DNA of 48,828 bases, from NCBI GenBank assembly GCA_947629945.1, contig CANRFR010000005.1, positions 1-48,828 on the forward strand, in the 5' to 3' direction. The stretch is from an uncultured Clostridia bacterium. GTDB lineage: Bacteria; Bacillota; Clostridia; Oscillospirales; Ruminococcaceae. The notes below the pieces were generated by a model. That model saw only the letters and a list, made by a program, of their open reading frames with translations, did no database searches and was not told the DNA's origin. Every line of letters starts with the position of its first letter. The stretch's first letter is position 1. Below are positions 40,036 to 48,093 of this stretch, in pieces. Made by a program: the position numbers and the translations under genes.

Positions 40036-42078
40036 ATGTTAGCATTTGTAACAACGGTTTTCTCAGAAGCGGTAAATTTTGTTTTGTACATATTCGTGTG
40101 CTTAACTCTTATGAAGCCGCGGTTTTCGTTTGGCGCACGTGTTTTGAGCTGCGGTCTGACGATCCTTTGCTCGTGCGGCGCGGTGGCGGTTCTCACGCTT
40201 TTGGGCAGCGGTATGGCGGCGCTTACGCTGCTGCCGCTTATCGCGTATCTGCCCTTTTCGATTTGCGCGTTTATTATTTCCGAGGGCAGCCTGTTTGAAG
40301 CGGCGGCAGCGTGTTCGATCGCGGCGCTGACGGCGTTGATCGTCAAGCTGTTCAAGAAAATTATGTTGTCGCTGTTCAGTCAATTATTTTCAGGCGTGGT
40401 ATTTGATATTGTCGTTGCGCTTATGGTGCTTATTCTCGCGGCGGCGGAGTCGTTTATCGTGTCCCGATATGTTCGTAAGCCATTTGAAGTATGCACCGGC
40501 TCGGACGTGAAAAGCCGGATGTTGGTTTTAATTCCCGCTGCGGCGCTTTCACTGATGATTTTTGTTAATTTAAACAGCTTGCCGTCCACCATGACGCTTA
40601 TTATAATTTTGATGATCGTGGTATCTTTTTTTGTGATAACATCGCGGCTGTTTATATATTCTGCAAAAATTGCCGCGGCTGATGAGAACGAAAAAAAACT
40701 GTTTGAAAGTTTGAATTTGCAGCGGAAAAACTTCGAGCAGCTTTCGCAAAACGTTGACTCGGAACGGGTTTACCGTCATGATATGCGGCATCATCTCAAG
40801 GTGTTGAGCGGTATGGCACAGCAGAGCAAGTCCGCGGAAATTCTGGAATATATTGAGAATTTGAACGATACCGCCGAGCTTTGCACGCCCGAGATATTCT
40901 GCAAAAATCCCGCGATAAACGCGGTAATATCGGAATATATAAACCGAGCGAAAAATAACGGCTGCCGTATTGAATATAAAATTTTCATACCGGAGGAGCT
41001 TCCGTTCGAGCTGCCGGACGTTTGCATTATTCTCTCAAACGCGCTTGAGAACGCGCTGAACGCGTGTGAAAAAAGCCCCGAGGATAAGCGTTATGTAAAA
41101 TTTCTGGCGGATTTTTCGGACGACCGCAAGCTGAAAATTTCAGTAAGAAATTCTTGCTTGGGAACGGTGGAGATCGACGCAGACGGTCTGCCCGTTGTTG
41201 AAGCGCGGACCGACGGTCACGGTATCGGACTTCGCAGCGTGAAAAAAACGGTTGAGAAATACAACGGCTTTATATACTGCTCATGTGAAAACGGGGAATT
41301 TCTGTTTTGCGCCGAGGTATTCCGTAATCCAAACGGCAGCTCTCAAAGCAGTAAAAAAACCGAACAAAAGCTAAAATGCTCAAAGGCTCTGCCCGCTTTA
41401 CTTACATCGTTTGTCTGTGCGATAGGTCTGCTGAATTTCTCGCCGGAAACCGCAAGCGCGTTATCCGATATTTTTTCCGTAGACATCAAAACTCTAAGCT
41501 ACGGTTGGGGCGATAACGTTTTTAATGCGCAATATCCCGAATTTTCAGGAGACAACTCAGAAAAGCTTAACCAAGCCGCCGAAGATTTTATCTCCGAAGC
41601 AAGAGAAAATTTCCAAAAGTACGCGCTTCAAAAATATGAGGGGTATGTTGCGGAGGACGCGGGATATCGTATTATTATTAATGATAGAAAGTACCTGTCG
41701 GCAAGATTTTACGCCACGATAAACGCAGGCGGTTCTATGGAATACAGCCGCTGTGTGGTGCTCGATAAGGAAAGCGGCGAGGTTCTTGCTCTGTCCGACT
41801 TGTTTGATGAAAATTATAATTATATTGAAGAAATAAGCGCGGAGGTGCTAAGCCAGATGGAGTTCGGCGTACAATATATGGGCGCAAATTATTTTATCCC
41901 CGGAGGTATCTGGAGCGACGACGAGTGCTTCAAAGAAATTTCACCCGATCAGGAATTCTATCTGAATTCGGACGGAAAACTGGTGATCGTTTTTGATGAG
42001 TATACGGTCGCGCCCGGAACGGAGGGTTCTCCCGAATTTGTAATGCCCGATGAGATTTTTCGTTACAACGGGAATTGA
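40036..42078 (+). CDS. GHKL sensor histidine kinase fused to an RsiV-like extracellular domain
   Basis: Membrane kinase of 680 residues. Residues 1 to about 210 hold six hydrophobic segments; a coiled linker leads to the phospho-acceptor block YRHDMRHHLKVLSG (His about 246), then the ATPase domain with N-box LSNALENALNACE and G-box GHGIGLRSVKK (to about 440). Beyond the usual end of AgrC/LytS-type kinases lies a further membrane helix (KALPALLTSFVCAIGLLNF, about 448-467) and a 200-residue domain. This domain resembles the DUF4163/DUF3298 part of RsiV: KYLSARFYATINAGG, VVLDKESGEVLALSDLF, FYLNSDGKLVIVFDEY, and PEFVMPDEIF. RsiV senses lysozyme in Bacillus. The fusion is continuous in one frame. 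Confidence 0.86.
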   Translation: MLAFVTTVFSEAVNFVLYIFVCLTLMKPRFSFGARVLSCGLTILCSCGAVAVLTLLGSGMAALTLLPLIAYLPFSICAFIISEGSLFEAAAACSIAALTALIVKLFKKIMLSLFSQLFSGVVFDIVVALMVLILAAAESFIVSRYVRKPFEVCTGSDVKSRMLVLIPAAALSLMIFVNLNSLPSTMTLIIILMIVVSFFVITSRLFIYSAKIAAADENEKKLFESLNLQRKNFEQLSQNVDSERVYRHDMRHHLKVLSGMAQQSKSAEILEYIENLNDTAELCTPEIFCKNPAINAVISEYINRAKNNGCRIEYKIFIPEELPFELPDVCIILSNALENALNACEKSPEDKRYVKFLADFSDDRKLKISVRNSCLGTVEIDADGLPVVEARTDGHGIGLRSVKKTVEKYNGFIYCSCENGEFLFCAEVFRNPNGSSQSSKKTEQKLKCSKALPALLTSFVCAIGLLNFSPETASALSDIFSVDIKTLSYGWGDNVFNAQYPEFSGDNSEKLNQAAEDFISEARENFQKYALQKYEGYVAEDAGYRIIINDRKYLSARFYATINAGGSMEYSRCVVLDKESGEVLALSDLFDENYNYIEEISAEVLSQMEFGVQYMGANYFIPGGIWSDDECFKEISPDQEFYLNSDGKLVIVFDEYTVAPGTEGSPEFVMPDEIFRYNGN

Positions 42079-42090
42079 TTTGAATAAGAC

Positions 42091-42122
42091 AATTATCCGT
42101 GAGCGGTCGCCGTCGGATAATT
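42091..42122 (+). terminator. Hairpin after kinase gene
   Basis: AATTATCCG (42091-42099) pairs perfectly with CGGATAATT (42114-42122), 12 bases after the stop codon. No T run follows, so termination efficiency is uncertain. The region 42123-42305 shows no other clear signal. Confidence 0.6.
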
Positions 42123-42305
42123 CATTGCTCTAATACATGGCTTTCTTGCTGTTATGCAAGCGTATCAAGCTGTCCGGACATTTTCCATATATGCCCTCGT
42201 GCGTTTTCTAGCGTAAATATGCTTTTCGGTTAAGCTGTGATATAAAAATATGTCATTATGTTACAAAATGTGTTGTGCATAATTAACAAATCTGTTTGAG
42301 CTTGA

Positions 42306-42334
42306 TTGAAATATTTGGAAGTTTGTGATACAAT
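42306..42334 (+). promoter_or_regulatory. Promoter of the second chemoreceptor gene
   Basis: TTGAAA (42306-42311), 17-base spacer, TACAAT (42329-42334), 82 bases upstream of the start codon. Confidence 0.78.
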
Positions 42335-42416
42335 AATAATTAAGAAAATACAGAAAACCTTATTCGGCGAACATCTCCTTGACAGACAGGATCGCTAACC
42401 GAAAGGACGGGTATAT

Positions 42417-44720
42417 ATGGATAACTTAAAAAAGCAAAAAGGCTCTGATAAAGAGCAAAAGCCTAAGGATAACTTAAAAAGGCAAAAAGGTTCTGATAAA
42501 GAGCAAAAGCCTAAGGATAACTTAAAAAAGGAAAAACGCTCTGTAAAAGAGCAAAAGCCTAAGGATAAATTAAAAAAGCAAAAAAGCTCTGCTAAAAAGC
42601 AAAAGCCTAAGGATAACTTAAAGAAGCAAAAAGGCTCTGCTAAAAAGCAAAAGCCAAAGGATAACTTAATAAAGCAAAAAGTCTTTGCTATAAAGCAAAC
42701 GCTTATTGATATCCTAAAAAAGCCGAAAGATCTGTTTAAAAAGCAAAAGCCTATTGATAACTTTAAAAAGCGAAAAGGCTCTATTAAAAAGCAAATGACG
42801 CTGATAGTCAGCTGTATAATCGTGCTGCTTGTCGCAGGACTGCTTGTGGCGGGGATAATTTCGGGACGCTCTGCTATTGAAAGCACCGTATTGCAGGACT
42901 TTAATACTATGACGCAGTTTGCGGATCAAACGTTCCGCACGGCTATTTCCAACTTAAAACGTGATATCACGGATTTTACCAAGGAATTCAACAGAACTTT
43001 AGGCTTCGGTCCGAGAAACGCTTTGCAGTACGCGTCGCAGCTTGACGTTGAAAGTTCGTTCTTGGAATTCGCATATGCGGGCGAAGACGGAACGTTCTTC
43101 ACGACCGATGAGATTATCGACCAAAGCGTTGCCGAACAGGATTTTGCGCAAAGAGCTTTTGAAGGTGAGACCACTGTTTCCACGTCGATACAGTGCGGCG
43201 ATACGCTGCGGTTTATCGTTACGTCTCCATGCAAAGGCGGCGTACTTATGGGTACTATTGACATGGAGTTCTTCAGCGATCTTGTTTCCGATAAGAAGAT
43301 ATGCGATACGGGCAGCATTTTCATGATAGACTCAAACGGCGTTATGATAGCGTCCGTTGATACGGATCAGGTGTTTGAACGTCAGAACTTTATTGAAATG
43401 GCTGAGACCGACGGTTCGTATGAGTCAACGGCGAACCTCTTTATTCAAATGACCGAGGGAGCGTCGGGTATTGACAAATATAATTATTTGGACATAAAAA
43501 TGCTGTGCGCTTACGGTACGGTAACCGATTCGGACGGATGGTCTTACGGTATTTCCGCTCCCGAAAATGAAATCTACTCGGCAATACAGCCGATGGTGAT
43601 AGCGCTGCTTATTTGTGCGGCAGTTGCTTTGGCGCTCGGTATACTCGCGATAACGGCGTATGCGAGCAAGCTCTCAAAGCCGATTATCCAGATGTCAAAG
43701 CGTATGACGCAGTTGGCGCAGGGCGACCTGTTCACGCCGGTCAACGTAAACGACCGTAAAGATGAGATTGGGATTCTGGCAATGCAGTTTGGCGATTCGC
43801 TGTCTTCTCTCAAATCCTACATTCGCGACCTCAGCGAGGTGCTTCAGGATATGTCGGACGGCGATATGCTTACACGACCGCAGATTCATTATGCAGGCGA
43901 CTTTGTCGCAATAGAGAAGTCGCTTAAAAAGATACTTGGCTCGTTTAACGGCATTTTCAGCGAGATCAACAAAGCCGCCAATAAAGTGGCGGACGGTGCG
44001 CAGACGGTTTCCGAAGGTTCGGAAAAGCTCGCCGAAGGTTCGGAGCAGCAGGCGGACGTTGTATCTCGGCTTATGTTGACGCTTCAAGAGCTTTCCGAAG
44101 CGTCGTCCGATAACGCGCTTACCACACAGAGCGCCGGGAAGAACGCCGACAAGGCGGGAGAACAGGTGAAGGGCTGCAACCAAAGGATGCAGGACGCTGC
44201 CGAAGCTATGACGGATATCAGCGATTCGGCTGTGCAGATAGAAAAAATTATCGTTACTATTGAGGATATCGCATTCCAGACCAATATTCTCGCGCTGAAC
44301 GCCGAAATAGAGGCCGCAAGAGCGGGAGAAGCAGGCAAGGGCTTTGCTGTTGTAGCCGACGAGGTTCGTAACCTCGCTAATAAGTCCGACAAAGCTGCCA
44401 AGGCTACAAAACAGCTTATCGATCACTCGCTTGACGCGGTAAACCGCGGTTCCGCAGTAGTCACCGACGTTTCCGAGCAGCTCAGCCAATCCACCGAGAG
44501 AGTGCTGCAAGCAGTTGACGACATGAAGAGCGTTTCCGAAGCCGTACGCCAGGAGGACGAACGCATTCAGCAGATAAGCGAGAGCATTATGCGGATAAAC
44601 GATGTCGTTCAGTCTAACACCGAATCTGCTTCGCAAAGCGCCGAGACAAGCCGCGAGTTGTCTATCCAAGCGGAGAACCTCAAAAAGCTTATGGAGAATT
44701 TCCGCTGCAGAGACATTTGA
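42417..44720 (+). CDS. Methyl-accepting chemotaxis protein with Lys-rich N-terminal repeats
   Basis: Chemoreceptor of 767 residues. Residues 2-129 are eight tandem 16-residue repeats ([16 protein letters not shown] and variants), very basic, on the cytosolic side before the first membrane helix ([18 protein letters not shown], about 130-147). A Cache-like external domain (about 160-375), a second membrane helix (about 392-415), HAMP, and the signalling domain with tip [19 protein letters not shown] follow. Normal receptors have only a few residues before the first helix, so the basic repeat tail is a clear addition. GAAAGGACGGG precedes ATG 42417. Confidence 0.92.
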   Translation: MDNLKKQKGSDKEQKPKDNLKRQKGSDKEQKPKDNLKKEKRSVKEQKPKDKLKKQKSSAKKQKPKDNLKKQKGSAKKQKPKDNLIKQKVFAIKQTLIDILKKPKDLFKKQKPIDNFKKRKGSIKKQMTLIVSCIIVLLVAGLLVAGIISGRSAIESTVLQDFNTMTQFADQTFRTAISNLKRDITDFTKEFNRTLGFGPRNALQYASQLDVESSFLEFAYAGEDGTFFTTDEIIDQSVAEQDFAQRAFEGETTVSTSIQCGDTLRFIVTSPCKGGVLMGTIDMEFFSDLVSDKKICDTGSIFMIDSNGVMIASVDTDQVFERQNFIEMAETDGSYESTANLFIQMTEGASGIDKYNYLDIKMLCAYGTVTDSDGWSYGISAPENEIYSAIQPMVIALLICAAVALALGILAITAYASKLSKPIIQMSKRMTQLAQGDLFTPVNVNDRKDEIGILAMQFGDSLSSLKSYIRDLSEVLQDMSDGDMLTRPQIHYAGDFVAIEKSLKKILGSFNGIFSEINKAANKVADGAQTVSEGSEKLAEGSEQQADVVSRLMLTLQELSEASSDNALTTQSAGKNADKAGEQVKGCNQRMQDAAEAMTDISDSAVQIEKIIVTIEDIAFQTNILALNAEIEAARAGEAGKGFAVVADEVRNLANKSDKAAKATKQLIDHSLDAVNRGSAVVTDVSEQLSQSTERVLQAVDDMKSVSEAVRQEDERIQQISESIMRINDVVQSNTESASQSAETSRELSIQAENLKKLMENFRCRDI
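42420..42803 (+). repeat. 48-bp coding tandem repeat, eight units
   Basis: The unit encodes D-N-L-K-K-Q-K-G-S-x-K-x-Q-K-P-K. Units 1-5 are nearly identical in DNA, units 6-8 are progressively diverged toward the membrane helix, as expected if the array grew outward from the old start of the receptor. Confidence 0.92.
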
Positions 44721-44742
44721 TCGAATTGTTCAGGTAAAACGA

Positions 44743-44771
44743 AATTCCCCTCGTCATTGACGGGGGGAATT
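44743..44771. terminator. Terminator between convergent genes
   Basis: AATTCCCCTCG (44743-44753) pairs with CGGGGGGAATT (44761-44771), with one G-U pair, followed by TGTCTGTTT. Same C/G-run hairpin type as elsewhere in the window. Confidence 0.78.
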
Positions 44772-44777
44772 GTCTGT

Positions 44778-44942
44778 TTACAGCGAGTCCATAAAATTTC
44801 CGAGTACCTTAAACGCTTTTGCGGTGGCTCTGCGCTTAAAGCGGCGGTTTTTTGAAAGCGACCTCGCGGCGAGGAACGCCAGTCCTCCGGTGACGACTGC
44901 TGCCGCCGCGCCTGCGGCGAGACCTTGTGCCTGTTTGCTCAT
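44778..44942 (-). CDS. Small glycine/alanine-rich membrane protein (54 aa)
   Basis: On the minus strand ATG 44942 follows AGGAGATGTTTTTAT. The product begins MSKQAQGLAAGAAAAVVTGG, has one hydrophobic helix (residues about 7-26) rich in small residues, and a basic C-terminal half (KNRRFKRRATAKAF). The layout fits a small bitopic membrane protein; the family is not recognised. It reads toward the chemoreceptor gene and shares its terminator. Confidence 0.65.
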   Translation of the reverse strand: MSKQAQGLAAGAAAAVVTGGLAFLAARSLSKNRRFKRRATAKAFKVLGNFMDSL

Positions 44943-45200
44943 ATAAAAACATCTCCTTTAAAGAAATTGAAAGTTTACGTGTGTATTTTCTGCAAAAAAG
45001 CAAGAAATATCCGAGCGAAGCGATAGAGAAAATAAGGAAAAATTGTAAGAAACAGCCATCTGATATTCCAATTTAGATGTGCTTTTTTATTTATATTTAG
45101 CAAAATTTGTGAATTATTAAGTAATCGGGATAAAAAATCGTATGCATTTTGTGAAATTATACAAAATGCAAGTTCAATTAATAGAAATTGCAAAAATTGC

Positions 45201-45229
45201 TTGACAATTTTGTGAAAACGGAGTATAAT
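45201..45229 (+). promoter_or_regulatory. Promoter of amt-glnB
   Basis: TTGACA (45201-45206), 17-base spacer, TATAAT (45224-45229): consensus match. The predicted start at about 45235-45237 coincides with the base of the first leader hairpin. The region 44943-45200 is AT-rich and shows no other clear feature. Confidence 0.9.
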
Positions 45230-45234
45230 GTAAA

Positions 45235-45323
45235 CATAGCAAAGAGGCTATGACATAGAATTGAAATTCAAAGCGGTTCAATGTTGCACCGCGGCGGTTC
45301 AAGCTAATGTCATAGCCTTTTTT
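45235..45323 (+). promoter_or_regulatory. Attenuator leader of amt-glnB with two ANTAR-type hairpins
   Basis: Hairpin P1 is CATAGC-AAAGAG-GCTATG (45235-45252), a perfect 6-bp stem with hexaloop AAAGAG. Hairpin P2 is GCGGTTC-AATGTT-GCACCGC (45273-45292), 7 bp with one mismatch and hexaloop AATGTT. Both loops have A at position 1 and G at position 4, the pattern known for ANTAR-protein RNA targets. A terminator, AGGCTATGACAT (45245-45256) with ATGTCATAGCCT (45307-45318) and a T6 run, uses the 3' half of P1. Therefore P1 and the terminator exclude each other; binding of an ANTAR protein to P1-P2 would allow read-through. Confidence 0.75.
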
Positions 45324-45365
45324 GTTAAAAAATTATGTTGTAGAAACGGAAAGGAGCGGTCTTTA

Positions 45366-47192
45366 ATGAACGCGGTATTAACGGTGGTAATGGAAGCGGC
45401 GGCAGCCGCAGAACCGACCGCCGAAGAAGTCGTCAACAAAACAATGTTTAACGTCGGCGACGGCAACGGTATATGGTATTTGATAGGAGCAGCGCTGGTA
45501 TTCTTTATGCAGGCGGGCTTCGCGATGGTGGAAACCGGTATGACAAGAGCGAAAAACGCCGGCAACATCATAATGAAAAATCTTATGGATTTCTGTATCG
45601 GCACGGTGGTTTTTGTGCTGATAGGTTTTGGTTTAATGCTTGGCGAGGACGCACTGGGCGGTCTTATCGGACTTCCGACGCTGGACATTTTGTCCAACTT
45701 TCAGAGCTTCGACAGATGCGCGGAGTTCGTGTTCAACTTGGTGTTCTGCGCGACCGCCGCGACGATAGTTTCCGGCGCTATGGCGGAGCGCACCAAATTC
45801 ATCAGCTATTGCATTTACTCGGGCGTGATTTCGGCGATCGTTTACCCGATAGAAGCGCACTGGGTATGGGGCGGCGGCTGGCTTTCACAGCTCGGCTTCG
45901 TTGATTTCGCGGGTTCCGCGGCGATACATTACTGCGGAGGAGTATGCGCTCTGATAGGCGCGGCAATGGTCGGTCCCCGTATCGGCAAGTTCGGCAAGGA
46001 TAAGAAGCCGCGTGCAATCCTCGGTCACTCGATGACCTTGGGCGCTTTGGGCGTGTTTATTTTGTGGTTCGGCTGGTACGGTTTCAATGGCGCGGCAGCG
46101 GACAGCGTGGAAAGTCTTGCGAGAATTTTCCTTACCACAACGGTTGCGCCCGCGGTCGCGACTTGCACTACAATGATATTCACATGGCTCAAGAACGGCA
46201 AGCCCGATGTTTCAATGTGTCTTAACGCTTCGTTGGCGGGTTTGGTCGGCGTAACCGCTCCGTGCGCGGACGTTGACTGTCTCGGCTCCGCAATAATTGG
46301 TTTGGTGTCGGGTTTCATCGTTGTATTCGGCGTTTGGCTGCTCGATTATAAACTCCACATCGACGATCCCGTCGGCGCTGTAGGCGTTCACTTCTGTAAC
46401 GGTATCTGGGGCACGCTTGCGGTAGGTTTGTTTGCTACCGGTACGGGTCAAAACGTCGGCGTAGGCGGCGAAAAGGTAAAGGGTCTGTTCTACGGCGGCG
46501 GCTGGAGCCAGCTTGGCGTACAGGCGCTCGGACTTTTGGCGATAGGCGTGTGGACGGCTGTTGCGATTTCGCTTACATTCCTTATTATTAAGAAAACGAT
46601 AGGCTTGCGGGTATCCCGTCACGAGGAGATCGTAGGCTTGGACGCTACAGAACACGGTCTCCCCAGCTCCTATGCGGATTTTATTCCCACAATGCAGGTT
46701 GAGGTTACCGCTTCGGGCCGCGATAAAGAGGTCGATACTCTTACGCAGGTCGAGGCGAAAGCCGCCGACGCCGTTACTTCGGCGGACGGCAAAGATGTTC
46801 CTGTTATCCGCAAGAAGTACACGCCGTCTAAGGGAGACCGTATGTCGAAAGTCGTTATCATCACAAAACAAGAGCATATCGAGGCTCTTAAAAACGCGAT
46901 GTCGGCTATCGGAATTACGGGCATGACGGTAACAAATGTGCTCGGCTGCGGTATGCAGAAAGGCGCTACGGAATATTACCGCGGAGTTCCAATCGAAACG
47001 CATTTGCTGCCAAAAATCAAGATGGAAATCGTTGTATGTAAAGTTCCCGTTGAAGCGGTAGTGGATACCGCGAAGAGCGTGCTTTACACAGGCAAGATAG
47101 GCGACGGCAAGATATTCGTTTACGATGTGGCGGACGTTGTTAAGGTACGCACGGGCGAAAGCGGTTACGACGCTCTTCAGGACAACGAATAA
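45366..47192 (+). CDS. amt: Ammonium transporter fused to a PII domain
   Basis: Ammonium channel of 608 residues. Residues about 25-440 carry the eleven membrane helices of Amt with GFAMVETGMTRAKNAGNI, the TMAERT-like AMAERTKF block and HSMTLGALGVFILWFGWYGFN (given in pieces: HSMTLG, FGWYGFN). After a linker, residues about 490-608 form a complete GlnB/GlnK-type PII protein: KVVIITKQEHIEALKNAM, the T-loop GATEYYRG and LLPKIKMEIVV. PII normally blocks Amt as a separate protein; here it is tethered. GGAG lies 10 bases before ATG 45366; the open frame upstream to 45261 is leader sequence. Confidence 0.94.
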   Translation: MNAVLTVVMEAAAAAEPTAEEVVNKTMFNVGDGNGIWYLIGAALVFFMQAGFAMVETGMTRAKNAGNIIMKNLMDFCIGTVVFVLIGFGLMLGEDALGGLIGLPTLDILSNFQSFDRCAEFVFNLVFCATAATIVSGAMAERTKFISYCIYSGVISAIVYPIEAHWVWGGGWLSQLGFVDFAGSAAIHYCGGVCALIGAAMVGPRIGKFGKDKKPRAILGHSMTLGALGVFILWFGWYGFNGAAADSVESLARIFLTTTVAPAVATCTTMIFTWLKNGKPDVSMCLNASLAGLVGVTAPCADVDCLGSAIIGLVSGFIVVFGVWLLDYKLHIDDPVGAVGVHFCNGIWGTLAVGLFATGTGQNVGVGGEKVKGLFYGGGWSQLGVQALGLLAIGVWTAVAISLTFLIIKKTIGLRVSRHEEIVGLDATEHGLPSSYADFIPTMQVEVTASGRDKEVDTLTQVEAKAADAVTSADGKDVPVIRKKYTPSKGDRMSKVVIITKQEHIEALKNAMSAIGITGMTVTNVLGCGMQKGATEYYRGVPIETHLLPKIKMEIVVCKVPVEAVVDTAKSVLYTGKIGDGKIFVYDVADVVKVRTGESGYDALQDNE

Positions 47193-47243
47193 AAAGATAT
47201 CATATAACTTCCTAATAGATAATAGTGTAGAACAAAAGTCAAA

Positions 47244-47267
47244 CCCTCGCGGCAAACGCTGCGGGGG
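47244..47267. terminator. Terminator after amt-glnB
   Basis: CCCTCGCGGC (47244-47253) pairs with GCTGCGGGGG (47258-47267) using two G-U pairs; a short T-rich tail follows. Confidence 0.65.
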
Positions 47268-47273
47268 CTTGCG

Positions 47274-47696
47274 TTATTTAAGCAGAGTTTCCGCGGCGAA
47301 AGCCGCCATTCTGTCGTATTCGGACAAGCTTGAATTATTATCCGACGGCAGTCTTATCGGCAGTTCAAACGGTTCGCAGACGCCGCTTTTTCCGCGCACA
47401 GAGCGGTTCAGCGATAATGTGAGCACTTCGGGAGTGCGCGACGTCACCGACACTGTGTTCTTTGCCGAAACGCCGCAGGATATAAGCTGTACCGACCGTG
47501 GGTGCTCGGCAGGTTCGTCGCCGTCCACTATCACACCAAGCGCCGCGCGGATATCGGCTTGAGCGTTTTTTCCCATTATAACTACCGCGTTTTCGCAGTC
47601 TACTACCGCGCGGCTCAAAGCCTTTACAGTTGAATAGCCCTTTAAAATCTTCTCGGCTTCGCTTTCACCGACTATTATTATCGTTCCCGTTTTCGC
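47274..47696 (-). CDS. Hypothetical protein with unclear start
   Basis: An open frame of up to 140 codons on the minus strand. Its readable part runs TIIIVGESEAEKILKGY, then CENAVVIMGKNAQADIRAAL, and ends AAFAAETLLK. The beginning has no ATG, GTG or TTG near the only good ribosome site (GAGGTGAG, about 47698-47705); GTG 47700 is one base out of frame. Starting at TTG 47618 would remove the conserved-looking first strand. So it may be frameshifted at the 5' end or use an unusual start. The family is not recognised. Confidence 0.45.
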   Translation of the reverse strand, partial: AKTGTIIIVGESEAEKILKGYSTVKALSRAVVDCENAVVIMGKNAQADIRAALGVIVDGDEPAEHPRSVQLISCGVSAKNTVSVTSRTPEVLTLSLNRSVRGKSGVCEPFELPIRLPSDNNSSLSEYDRMAAFAAETLLK

Positions 47697-47791
47697 TCAC
47701 CTCAATAATGCGCTGTTTTGAAGATAGTTTGCGGATATTATCCGAAATTATTACTCGAAATATATTTTTTAAAAAAATCTAAAAAAACTAC

Positions 47792-47820
47792 TTGACAAAT
47801 TGAAAATGATATGATATAAT
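47792..47820 (+). promoter_or_regulatory. Promoter of the tRNA-Thr array
   Basis: TTGACA (47792-47797), 17-base spacer, TATAAT (47815-47820). It is the only clear promoter ahead of the three tRNA-like units. Confidence 0.88.
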
Positions 47821-47849
47821 AGATATCGTTAAGGGCAATGTTAATATTT

Positions 47850-47947
47850 GCTGTTTTAGCTCAGTCGTTAGAGCACATCCTTGGTAATGATGTGGTCATT
47901 AAAAATCTCTCGAACGAGATTTTTTCGTTCGACTGTGATTAAACAGT
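47850..47947 (+). other. tRNA-Thr-like unit 1 with hairpin inserted in T arm
   Basis: The acceptor, D arm and anticodon loop TTGGTAA match the intact tRNA-Thr(GGT) at 48094, but the anticodon stem has one mismatch, there is no CCA end, and the 5' T-stem strand is replaced by a hairpin: AAAAATCTC (47901-47909), loop TCGAAC, GAGATTTTTT (47916-47925). TCGAACGA can instead pair with TCGTTCGA just downstream. It cannot fold as a normal tRNA. Confidence 0.75.
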
Positions 47948-47970
47948 TGTGAAGTGTATTGTGGATATTT

Positions 47971-48069
47971 GCTGTTATAGCTCAGTTGGTAGAGCACATC
48001 CTTGGTAAGAATGAGGTCATTAAAAAATCTCTCGAACGAGATTTTTTCGTTCGACTATGATTAAACAGT
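47971..48069 (+). other. tRNA-Thr-like unit 2 with hairpin inserted in T arm
   Basis: Same design as unit 1, 121 bases downstream: tRNA-like D arm and anticodon loop TTGGTAA, one anticodon-stem mismatch (at a different place), hairpin AAAAAATCTC (48022-48031) with GAGATTTTTT (48038-48047), retained T-loop TTCGACT, no CCA. Flanking spacers of both units are also similar, so units arose by tandem duplication. Confidence 0.75.
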
Positions 48070-48093
48070 TATGAAGGATATTGTGAATATTTT

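Noticed and set aside
42335-42416. c-di-GMP riboswitch before the second chemoreceptor gene
   Set aside because: The AACCGAAAGG stretch near the ribosome site recalled GEMM RNAs, but the conserved core blocks are absent.
42395-42886. Long minus-strand frame opposite the chemoreceptor repeats, with Phe/Leu/Cys-rich repeats
   Set aside because: It is the mirror of the Lys-rich coding repeat, lacks a ribosome site and overlaps a clear receptor gene.
45273-45300. T-box-like GCACCGCGG in the amt leader
   Set aside because: It resembles part of the T-box sequence, but the leader is only about 85 bases and has no stem I or specifier loop, and the gene is not linked to an amino acid or synthetase. 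The ANTAR model explains the sequence better.
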